A DNA stretch of 5,101 nucleotides from Calditrichota bacterium (GTDB taxonomy: Bacteria; Zhuqueibacterota; Zhuqueibacteria; Zhuqueibacterales; Geothermadaptataceae). The position numbers were made by a program, and so were the translations under genes. The notes under the pieces are model-generated. The model was not told the DNA's origin, ran no database searches, and saw nothing but the letters and a program-made list of their open reading frames with translations. Below, in pieces: positions 1 to 5,101 of this stretch. Within the stretch, counting starts at the first letter, position 1, and each line of letters starts with the position of its first letter. The DNA lies in NCBI GenBank assembly GCA_008501545.1, contig QQUM01000697.1, forward strand, positions 1 to 5,101, read 5' to 3'.

Positions 1-224
1 CCGATGACACCGCGTTTCAAGGTTACATCCGGTACTTTGAACATGCCATTGATTTTACGCGGTGCATTGAGCTTCTCATTACCCGCCCGGTATTCGGCCA
101 TTGTGATCTCGATTCCCAGTCCGGAGACTTCCTGAAAACCTGCCTCCGCGCTGTCGGTATTGCCGGTGCCGAGATTAACCAGGTAATTGAATTGGCTATA
201 AGGACGTTCTCTACGTTCAGCCAT
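1..224 (-). CDS. Phage-type tail tube protein of a contractile injection system, N-terminal part (truncated by window edge)
   Basis: This is a subunit of the inner tube, whose stacked hexameric rings sit inside the contractile sheath and carry the payload. The 74 visible residues begin MAERRERPYSQFNYLVNL and contain the family hallmarks: a first beta strand (FNYLVNL, about 12-18), the block GFQEVSGLGIEI (about 29-40), the AEYRAGNEK motif (about 43-51) and VTLKRGVIG at the cut. These match the T4 gp19-like / TIGR02241 tail tube family (PF06841), whose members are usually about 140-160 residues, so roughly half is present. The ATG at 224-222 has a strong AGGAGA ribosome site (238-233) with an 8-base spacer, which fixes the start. 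It follows the sheath gene after 45 bases and is probably co-transcribed with it. Which tube paralogue it is (Afp1- or Afp5-like) cannot be told from this fragment. Confidence 0.93.
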   Translation of the reverse strand, partial: MAERRERPYSQFNYLVNLGTGNTDSAEAGFQEVSGLGIEITMAEYRAGNEKLNAPRKINGMFKVPDVTLKRGVI

Positions 225-270
225 TGTCTAGATCTCCTGTTTATCACTTCATTATCTTGTTCACTTTAAA

Positions 271-2241
271 TTAACGTCGTGTGTCGCCAGTCCATTGACC
301 AATACGGAAAATGACAAATTCCGCCGGTTTCAGGATTGCCACACCGATGAGGCAGACGAGACGACCATTATCGAGGTCATTCTGATCCATGGTCGAACGG
401 TCGCAACGCACAAAATATGCATCTTCAGGGCGTAAGCCCAGCAATCTGCCGGATTTCCATTCATTAAATAGAAAATCACTGATCGTCTGGCGCACATTAC
501 CCCACAAGGCGTCGCCATTGGGTTCGAAAACCGCCCACTGTGTGCCTTTGTCGATAGAGCGTTCGAGATAGGCGAAATAGCGCCTCGAGCTAACATATTT
601 CCACTCGGGATCGGAGCTGATGGTACGCGCACCCCAGAGCAGATAACCGCGTCCCGGGAAGAAACGGAAGCAGTTGATGCCTTCAGGATTGAGCACGTCT
701 TGTTGCCCTTTATTAAGTAGTTGTTCGAAATTGATAGCCAAACGTACCACTTCATTTGCTGGCGCTTTGTGCACACCGGTTTCTACATCATTCCGGGCAT
801 AAATCCCGGAAATGAATCCGCTTGGTGGCAAGTTGATTTCCTGGTTCGTGACGGGATCGAGTATGCGTACCCACGGATAATACAAGGCAGCGTGGGTGGA
901 ATCGAGCTGACCACGGTATGAACGCACTTGCGAAACTAAATGATTATCGGCCGAATCGAGTACAGCGACGCGATAGCGCATGCGCTCGCAATGGGAAATG
1001 AGTAGCCGGGTAACCGTATCTGCAACCGGTTTGACATTGACATTGCTGTATTCGGCGGTCGAGCCTGGCGCAGCAATTATGGAAATATCTTCGATATCTT
1101 CAAAGCTGCGCAGACCACTTTTTGAACCTTTATCGGTACTTGAACCACCATCTGCACCCTGGTAGGCAGTGGCATCGGGACGGACTCCGTCACTACCCTG
1201 GCTTAATAATATGCTAAATGAAAGCGCTGCATCGCTGGGAGACGTTTTTTCTTCGCCTGAGAAGTAGTCGTCAAGAGTATCCAATATACTGCCGCTCAGT
1301 CCCGTTGCACTGGTTTGATTTAAGAGTTCCAATGCAATTGAAGCACCGTCTGTCGCTGCTGTGGTGATAATGAGTGGATTGTACAGTTCTGTTGCACGGT
1401 ACTGCGGTGTTTCAGCAAAAACCGTTGTCAATGCACGTGGATGGTCCGGGTGGAAGGTGAGATTATCCCAAGAGCGCGGCTGCATAAATTTACCCAAATG
1501 ATCCATGGTGAGTGTCATGGTAATTTTACGCACTTGCGCTGAAGGCTGCAAAGAACTCAATGTTCGCGTTACACCGCTTACGTCATCGTATGTTGCACTG
1601 ATGAGCCTGTAGGAATTTCGTTTTTCGGAGTTGTCAAAATATTGTTCTAATCGATAGATGTCTCCCCCTTCAGGCTGATGCTGATTTATCTGCCCCATCC
1701 AGACAACGTCACCATCGCGTACACCTCGTAAAACATTCAACCTGTCGCTTAAATCTGTACCTGAAAGATCCGTATCTGAGACATTTGATGGATCTTTCGG
1801 TACACTGGTGAGAATATTCTGTCCAAATTTGAAAGAAAACGCAACGGGCACATTTCCCGCAGCGCCGGGGTACCGTGCTTTAATTTCCAAATCAACACCG
1901 GAAATACCATCACCGGTTGTTGCATGGGCATTACCCTCGGAATCACTTGCCTTTGAATAAATGCGGGCAACATAAAGCCGTTTGCCGCCTTCTTCAAAAA
2001 AAGCGCGAACCGCATGGGCGAGGTAGTTGTGCACGGACTTTTGGTCGTATGTAAGTTGATCCATTCCACCATAAATGCGTTCGAAATCCGCAAAACTCGT
2101 TAGCAGTTCCGGCTCGCCTTTGATGGGGCCAAAACGTGCCGGACCGACGAATCCCGCAGTACTTGTACTAACGCCTTCGATCGACTTGGAACGAAAGCTC
2201 GTTTCCTCGACATAAACGCCAGGAGCCAAATATTCAGGCAT
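271..2241 (-). CDS. Contractile tail sheath protein
   Basis: This 656-residue protein forms the outer sheath whose contraction drives the inner tube through a target membrane. The N-terminus has the classic sheath start YLAPGVYVEE followed by TSTAGFVGPARFGP (about 27-40) and a helix ending in GKRLYVARI (about 87-95). The conserved core resumes near 380 with ISIIAAPGS and RMRYRVAVLD. The C-terminal third is highly typical: YYPWVRILDP (about 454), PPSGFISGIYAR (about 470), KAPANEV (about 492), FFPGRGYLLWGART (about 530), FEPNGDALW (about 572), a DAYFVRCD block (about 610) and a final ILKPAEFVIFRIGQ strand. These fit PF04984 plus the C-terminal sheath domain PF17482. It is longer than the short Afp/PVC sheaths because of about 280 variable residues between the N-terminal and core blocks, and is close to T4 gp18 in length. 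The ATG has an AGGGAG site (2253-2248) six bases upstream. Confidence 0.97.
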   Translation of the reverse strand: MPEYLAPGVYVEETSFRSKSIEGVSTSTAGFVGPARFGPIKGEPELLTSFADFERIYGGMDQLTYDQKSVHNYLAHAVRAFFEEGGKRLYVARIYSKASDSEGNAHATTGDGISGVDLEIKARYPGAAGNVPVAFSFKFGQNILTSVPKDPSNVSDTDLSGTDLSDRLNVLRGVRDGDVVWMGQINQHQPEGGDIYRLEQYFDNSEKRNSYRLISATYDDVSGVTRTLSSLQPSAQVRKITMTLTMDHLGKFMQPRSWDNLTFHPDHPRALTTVFAETPQYRATELYNPLIITTAATDGASIALELLNQTSATGLSGSILDTLDDYFSGEEKTSPSDAALSFSILLSQGSDGVRPDATAYQGADGGSSTDKGSKSGLRSFEDIEDISIIAAPGSTAEYSNVNVKPVADTVTRLLISHCERMRYRVAVLDSADNHLVSQVRSYRGQLDSTHAALYYPWVRILDPVTNQEINLPPSGFISGIYARNDVETGVHKAPANEVVRLAINFEQLLNKGQQDVLNPEGINCFRFFPGRGYLLWGARTISSDPEWKYVSSRRYFAYLERSIDKGTQWAVFEPNGDALWGNVRQTISDFLFNEWKSGRLLGLRPEDAYFVRCDRSTMDQNDLDNGRLVCLIGVAILKPAEFVIFRIGQWTGDTRR

Positions 2242-2297
2242 GGTTTTCTCCCTTGTAAATTGATTTCATGTATATTGCGTTTTTAACTTCCTGATTA

Positions 2298-3161
2298 TTA
2301 TACTTTAATGAATAATTCCGAGCGCTCCTCTGTGCGTGCGACAACCGGATTATTGAACTGAATCTGTAGTGATTTCACGGCGCTTTCAACTACTGGTGAG
2401 AGCGAGAGATACATCATGGCATCGGGTTGATCGAGCAGTGAAAGCAGGTCAGGTTCTTTGCAGCCAGGTATCAGTTTTTGCGCGTTCTCTGCATATTGAA
2501 CAGAAAGGGATACATCCCATGTATATTTGCTGATGGCAACGCGTTGATCATCCGGAGGCGAATCGGCTAATTTTTGTTTTATAAGTGGGAAAGGAAGTAA
2601 AACGAGCGCTTTCCCATCCTTGTCGGCGAGTCCATAATTGGTGTAGTTTTCTTCTGTGGTGATTTTAATCAAAGCGAATGAAGCAGGTTTCGATTCCAAA
2701 GGAGAGAGTTGTGTACAAGTGACGTAGACTGCCCCGAATCCACTTGGAACAGAACGGGTCGGCGCAGAAAAGAGATCGATACCCGGGGTTTCGGGCATAC
2801 TGATATCGGTTATAGCGCTTGGAAAAATACCGGCAAAAGGTGCATTTAATTCAAAAGCAAAATTACGGTAAGTCGCCGAGATATCGGTTACTTTGATGAT
2901 AAAAGTCTGCGTAAATGTTATGCTCGTCTCTCTATCGAATTCAGTTTGCGAATTTACAAATTCCCGCCAACCTGGTAGGTGGTGAAATGCGTATATTCCG
3001 CCTGTGGTTAACCGTGCTGAAATCCAGCTTCCATGTTTCTTTTTTGGTTTAAGTTGAACATGTAATCCGGAGCGCACCTGACGGTTAAGCACAGGGTCCC
3101 AAAATCGAATCCCCAGCGGTGCAGTTTTTCTATAAATTTCCAGTTGCTTAATATGTCTCAT
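2298..3161 (-). CDS. Injection-system-associated protein with two predicted Ig-like (carboxypeptidase-regulatory-like) modules; function unknown
   Basis: This is a 287-residue protein with no enzyme motif, signal peptide or membrane segment that I can see. The first module (about 5-105) contains LGIRFWDPVLNRQVRSGL and GIYAFHHLPGW, the pattern of beta-sandwich domains whose strands end in a YxFxxLPG turn. The second (about 115-215) contains LFSAPTRSVPSGFGAVYV, then ASFALIKI and GLADKDGKALVLLPFP, a typical carboxypeptidase-regulatory-like closing strand. The C-terminal 70 residues (WDVSLSVQY onward) look beta-rich, with a hydrophobic middle. From memory, proteins of this general look occur beside DUF4255 and sheath genes in eCIS loci, but no role is established to my knowledge. 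The start was set at 3161 rather than the longer frame up to 3218 because that ATG has a GGGAGA site with an 8-base spacer; it overlaps the cap gene by 14 bases. A role at the cap end or as an assembly factor is a guess from position. Confidence 0.8.
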   Translation of the reverse strand: MRHIKQLEIYRKTAPLGIRFWDPVLNRQVRSGLHVQLKPKKKHGSWISARLTTGGIYAFHHLPGWREFVNSQTEFDRETSITFTQTFIIKVTDISATYRNFAFELNAPFAGIFPSAITDISMPETPGIDLFSAPTRSVPSGFGAVYVTCTQLSPLESKPASFALIKITTEENYTNYGLADKDGKALVLLPFPLIKQKLADSPPDDQRVAISKYTWDVSLSVQYAENAQKLIPGCKEPDLLSLLDQPDAMMYLSLSPVVESAVKSLQIQFNNPVVARTEERSELFIKV

Positions 3162-3759
3162 CGACCGGTTCTCCCATAATAAATGAACGTTGTTGTACAG
3201 GCTCGGCGACGATAGCATCCTGGTTAGATTCTATGAAAATCATTCGTGCTACATAGGGAACGGAAATTTGGTAATTGGAATCGGTGATGGTTTCCCAAAT
3301 CCTGAACATGTCTTCGGTCGAAAGCTCGGAAAGCAACAGTTCAACATTTTCTTCCGGGTTAAAAACATTTTGATGATTTGCGTTGAGAAGGGCAGGGGGG
3401 AGAATCGGTGTATCTTCCAGTGCTCGCATTGCCCATGCGATGAGCAAATGTTGCAATGAAGCTTCCTCTGCCCATGCAGTGAGGATATAATGCAGATCCA
3501 CCGGTAATTTGGTTCTTTTGAGATGACCATCAGGACCGCGACCACCTGATGGTGTGCGATGACTGCTGTTCGGGAAAATGCGATAGAGAAACAGCGACAA
3601 TCCCGTGGTCATGTCTGCTTTGAACTTGTCCCCGGTCAGAACTTTTAAATCAAAATGATCGTTTAGTTCCGCCGGACGGGGCGTATTGTATAGCACTTGT
3701 AATATCGCATCGCTTACTGCGATGATCGCTTTTTGAGTTGCCACGCAGTATGGCTCCAT
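3148..3759 (-). CDS. DUF4255 (Pvc16/Afp16-type) tail terminator/cap protein
   Basis: This 203-residue protein is predicted to cap the distal end of the tube and sheath and set tail length, as Afp16 and Pvc16 do. The N-terminus has an amphipathic helix (IIAVSDAILQVLY), then the family core: GLSLFLYRIFPNSSHR (about 54-69), LKRTKLPVDLHYILTAWA (about 80-97), a helix with HLLIAWAMRALEDTPILP (about 104-121), ELSTEDMFRIWETI (about 143-157) and SVPYVARMIFIES (about 165-178). This order matches PF14065 (Pvc16_N), and the length is within the normal range. The gene starts inside the stop codon of the winged-helix gene (TAATG), which suggests translational coupling; no good Shine-Dalgarno precedes this ATG. 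A GTG at 3744 with GGAG nine bases upstream is a possible alternative start that would remove five residues (MEPYC). In Afp/PVC the cap gene is last in the operon; here it comes before the sheath gene. Confidence 0.92.
   Translation of the reverse strand: MEPYCVATQKAIIAVSDAILQVLYNTPRPAELNDHFDLKVLTGDKFKADMTTGLSLFLYRIFPNSSHRTPSGGRGPDGHLKRTKLPVDLHYILTAWAEEASLQHLLIAWAMRALEDTPILPPALLNANHQNVFNPEENVELLLSELSTEDMFRIWETITDSNYQISVPYVARMIFIESNQDAIVAEPVQQRSFIMGEPVDETY
3170..3175 (-). promoter_or_regulatory. Ribosome binding site that fixes the start of the Ig-like-module protein
   Basis: On the minus strand this reads GGGAGA, 8 bases ahead of the ATG at 3161-3159. It lies inside the last codons of the cap gene. 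It makes 3161 the likely start, instead of a non-homologous 19-residue extension reaching 3218. Confidence 0.8.
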
Positions 3760-4019
3760 TAATGTTTTGAACTACTCAGCTCATCAAGTTTACTACGAAC
3801 GACACGATAATAAACCTGGCCATCACTCATTTTTACAGTTTCGAGTACACCCTCATTGATGAGGTATGAAGTGGCTGCCAGAACGACATCCAGGTTTTCC
3901 TCCAGGCGTTGTTGAAATATCCAATACCGGGCAATCCCTTCCATCGTATGCTTGGCATCCGGATGGGCGTACAAATACTTCAGGATATCTGTCACAGCGG
4001 CTTTTTCATCTTCGTTCAT
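3759..4019 (-). CDS. Small winged-helix-like protein at the head of the injection-system operon
   Basis: This 86-residue protein is predicted to fold as a compact winged helix. A first helix (EKAAVTDILKYLYAHP, about 5-20) is followed by a second (TMEGIARYWIF, about 25-35), a third (LEENLDVVLAATSYLINEG, about 39-57), then a beta hairpin VLETVKMSDGQVYYRVV (about 58-74) that would be the wing. It has no sensor or enzymatic domain, so it could be a DNA-binding regulator of the operon or a structural or assembly helper that reuses the fold. I cannot name a family with certainty. The ATG at 4019 is preferred over upstream extension because the recognisable fold begins there and the sequence above it looks like a promoter. 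Its ribosome site is weak (at best CGGA, about 7 bases upstream). Its stop overlaps the cap start by one base. Confidence 0.75.
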   Translation of the reverse strand: MNEDEKAAVTDILKYLYAHPDAKHTMEGIARYWIFQQRLEENLDVVLAATSYLINEGVLETVKMSDGQVYYRVVRSKLDELSSSKH

Positions 4020-4052
4020 GTAGAATCCGATTCGCCTAACGATCTGTGATTT

Positions 4053-4070
4053 ACTAACGGAATTGTTAGT
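4053..4070. repeat. Short perfect inverted repeat at the predicted transcription start
   Basis: Six-base arms ACTAAC and GTTAGT are separated by GGAATT. The repeat spans the start predicted from the sigma-54-like promoter (about 4066), so it could be an operator or a weak hairpin at the 5' end of the transcript. The arms are short and could occur by chance. Confidence 0.3.
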
Positions 4071-4077
4071 TATCCTG

Positions 4078-4092
4078 TCAAACAAAGTGCCA
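4078..4092 (-). promoter_or_regulatory. Candidate sigma-54 (-24/-12) promoter of the injection-system operon
   Basis: The minus strand reads TGGCAC, five bases, then TTGA. The -24 half is a perfect match to TGGCAC, and the distance to the -12 half is exactly that of the consensus TGGCAC-N5-TTGC. The one departure is GA instead of GC at -12, which matters because that dinucleotide is strongly conserved. The predicted start is near 4066, giving a leader of about 47 bases. A gene for a sigma-54 activator immediately upstream raises the prior. The overlapping bases also read TTGACA (4081-4076), a perfect sigma-70 -35 hexamer, but with 16-18 base spacing the -10 candidates (such as GTTAGT) are poor. 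Confidence 0.5.
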
Positions 4093-4156
4093 GCATGAAA
4101 AAGGTCGTAAGTAATTGATTTATTGTAATTGGAATATAGAGTGTAGAATAAATCAG

Positions 4157-4190
4157 GGATATTTGTCCACAAAAAAGTGGATACAAATCC
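4157..4190. promoter_or_regulatory. Imperfect inverted repeat, candidate enhancer site for the sigma-54 activator
   Basis: Two 14-base arms, GGATATTTGTCCAC and GTGGATACAAATCC, flank an A6 centre; 11 of 14 positions pair, including five at the inner end (TCCAC/GTGGA) and four at the outer end (GGAT/ATCC). The centre lies about 107 bp upstream of the predicted transcription start, within the usual range for upstream activator sites bound by Fis-type helix-turn-helix dimers. The alternative is a transcription terminator for the activator gene, which ends about 30 bases before it. However, no T-run follows the hairpin on the minus strand (the T6 lies in the loop), so an intrinsic terminator is less likely. 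Confidence 0.5.
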
Positions 4191-4221
4191 ATGGTTGAAA
4201 GAGATGAGAAAAGAAAGGCGT

Positions 4222-5101
4222 TTATCGCATTCGGAAATATTCTGCTGAGATATTATATTTTCGCATAAGTTTCCAGAAATCCGGCGATTGTAGCCCAGCA
4301 TGGCGCGCACAGTTGGCAACAATCCCGTTATAACGTTGCAATAAGGTATGGATATATTCCCGTTCGAAGTCCTCTATGACTGCTTTTTTGGCCTCTTTCC
4401 AGGTTAAATCGGGGTGAGAGGCTATTGTGGATTTACGCTTTGGTTTGTGGATTGTTAGATATTCAAGAATGGGGGATGTGCTTTCAATGATGGCCCGCTT
4501 GAGGACGTTTTGTAGTTCGCGAATGTTGCCGGGCCAGGAATAATCAGTGAGTTGTATGATTGCTTCCTGTGAAAATGAAAAAGGGCTGTATTGCGGATTG
4601 AGATGATGGAATTTCTTCAGGAAGAAATTCGCTAATTCGATTATATCGCCTCCACGTGCTCGTAACGGCGGTAAAGTAACTTCGTATTCCGAGATGCGAT
4701 AATATAAATCATCCCGGAAACTGCCTGTAGCAATGCAATTTTGAATATCACAATTCGATGCAGCAATTATACGCGTCTCGACTTGACGAATCTTTGATTC
4801 ACCGACACGACGGAATTTTCCGGTCTCGAGAAATGTGTTGAGCTTTACCTGTGAAGAAAGTGACAGAGAATTGATTTCATCGAGAAACAATGTGCCGTTG
4901 TTTGCATCTTCCACCAGACCAACCCGTGTGTTGTCGGCACCGGTAAAAGCGCCTTTAGCATGGCCGAATAGCTGGCTCTCGAACAGATTTTCAGGACCAG
5001 TACCACAATTAAATTGGATAAATGGCCCGTAATGTAAATCGCTGTTAAAATGTATAAAATCGGCACAACAGCCTTTGCCGGTTCCGGTTTCGCCAACGAG
5101 A
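4222..5101 (-). CDS. Sigma-54-dependent transcriptional activator (AAA+ domain and Fis-type HTH), N-terminus outside window
   Basis: This is a bacterial enhancer-binding protein that uses ATP hydrolysis to open promoters held closed by sigma-54 RNA polymerase. The 292 visible C-terminal residues start inside Walker A (GETGTGK, visible residues 3-9). They include the sigma-54-contacting loop GAFTGA (50-55), Walker B GTLFLDE (69-75), sensor I region RIIAASN (110-116), arginine-finger segment FRDDLYYR (128-135), LPPLRAR (143-149) and sensor II WPGNIREL (189-196). A Fis-type helix-turn-helix follows at the C-terminus (about 252-288; ANCARHAGLQSPDFWKLMRKY). All key catalytic and coupling residues seem present. 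One oddity is that Walker A continues GKG-CCADFIH where relatives usually have GKE followed by LVARAIH. The signal-sensing domain (receiver, FHA, GAF or PAS) is beyond the edge, so the trigger is unknown. It lies directly upstream of and codirectional with the injection-system genes, with a sigma-54-like promoter between them. Confidence 0.95.
   Translation of the reverse strand, partial: LVGETGTGKGCCADFIHFNSDLHYGPFIQFNCGTGPENLFESQLFGHAKGAFTGADNTRVGLVEDANNGTLFLDEINSLSLSSQVKLNTFLETGKFRRVGESKIRQVETRIIAASNCDIQNCIATGSFRDDLYYRISEYEVTLPPLRARGGDIIELANFFLKKFHHLNPQYSPFSFSQEAIIQLTDYSWPGNIRELQNVLKRAIIESTSPILEYLTIHKPKRKSTIASHPDLTWKEAKKAVIEDFEREYIHTLLQRYNGIVANCARHAGLQSPDFWKLMRKYNISAEYFRMR

Larger units (their letters stand above)
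4020..4221 (-). other. Intergenic regulatory region between the activator and the structural operon
   Basis: These 202 bases are AT-rich compared with the flanking genes and hold the candidate sigma-54 promoter, the distal inverted repeat and a short perfect inverted repeat, each listed separately. Going down the minus strand, the order is activator stop, inverted repeat, AT-rich spacer of about 65 bases, promoter, short hairpin, then a leader of about 47 bases before the winged-helix gene. A frame continues upward through this gap from the winged-helix gene, but its residues there do not resemble a protein domain. Confidence 0.65.

Noticed and set aside
23..247. Open frame of 74 codons overlapping the tail tube start
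   Set aside because: It lies in another frame of the same strand as the tail tube gene, whose translation shows clear family motifs and a strong ribosome site; this frame's product resembles nothing.
389..1165. Several plus-strand open frames of 60-66 codons opposite the sheath gene
   Set aside because: They are antisense shadows of a strongly conserved coding sequence and have no domain signal.
1749..2093. Open frame of 114 codons on the minus strand inside the sheath gene
   Set aside because: It is an out-of-frame shadow of the sheath coding region with low-complexity, non-protein-like composition.
2233..2268. Eleven-codon minus-strand upstream frame (ATG at 2268) that overlaps the sheath start and ends at its third codon
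   Set aside because: There is no ribosome site at suitable spacing ahead of it and no attenuator-like structure; a chance ATG is the simplest explanation.
3162..3218. Longer N-terminus for the Ig-like-module protein
   Set aside because: The extra 19 residues lie fully inside the cap gene and have no supporting ribosome site, whereas the ATG at 3161 has a well-spaced GGGAGA.
3190..3545. Open frames on both strands inside the cap gene
   Set aside because: The cap protein frame has the conserved DUF4255 motifs along this whole stretch, so these are frame shadows.
4157..4190. Intrinsic terminator for the activator gene
   Set aside because: The inverted repeat could form a hairpin, but no T-run follows it on the minus strand and the T6 sits in the loop; an activator binding site fits its position better, although termination is not excluded.
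4020..4322. Extension of the winged-helix gene frame upstream by 101 codons, overlapping the activator gene
   Set aside because: The recognisable fold begins at the ATG at 4019; the extra residues resemble no domain, overlap the well-supported activator by about 100 bases, and cover the likely promoter region.
1..5101. CRISPR array, tRNA, rRNA or insertion sequence
   Set aside because: I saw no spaced direct repeats, no cloverleaf or rRNA-like segment, and no transposase frame or terminal inverted repeats.

Overview
This window reads as the start of a contractile injection system operon (phage-tail-like, most likely the extracellular eCIS class), with every recognisable gene on the minus strand. 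In order of transcription, from high to low coordinates, it holds: the C-terminal part of a sigma-54-dependent activator (5101-4222); a 202-base regulatory gap; a small winged-helix-like protein (4019-3759); a DUF4255/Pvc16-family tail cap protein (3759-3148); a 287-residue protein with two Ig-like modules (3161-2298); a 656-residue tail sheath protein (2241-271); and the first 74 residues of a tail tube protein (224-1), cut by the window edge. The rest of the machine (further tube proteins, LysM adaptor, spike, baseplate, tape measure, AAA+ ATPase, fibre, payload) would be expected past base 1, and the sensory end of the regulator past base 5101.

The structural genes are tightly packed. The winged-helix gene and the cap gene share one base (TAATG), the cap and Ig-like genes overlap by 14 bases, and the next gaps are 56 and 45 bases. 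No convincing terminator lies between them, so they probably form one transcript. A cap protein of the DUF4255 family beside the sheath and tube favours an eCIS-type tail over an ordinary prophage or a type VI secretion system. The gene order (cap first, then sheath and tube) differs from the Afp/PVC order, where the cap gene is last.

The most interesting part is 4020-4221, between the activator and the first structural gene. It carries a minus-strand sequence resembling a sigma-54 promoter (TGGCAC-N5-TTGA, 4092-4078) and, about 107 bp upstream of the predicted transcription start, an imperfect inverted repeat (4157-4190) placed like an enhancer site for such an activator. The activator keeps the GAFTGA loop that contacts sigma-54 and a Fis-type helix-turn-helix. 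The simplest model is that it switches on the adjacent injection-system operon from this promoter. This is inference: the -12 element is imperfect (GA instead of GC), and an overlapping TTGACA offers a sigma-70 alternative.

The use of sigma-54, the moderate base composition (judged by eye, slightly AT-leaning, AT-rich in the regulatory gap) and strong AGGAG-type ribosome binding sites suggest a Gram-negative bacterium, plausibly a proteobacterium. The sequence alone does not fix the genus.
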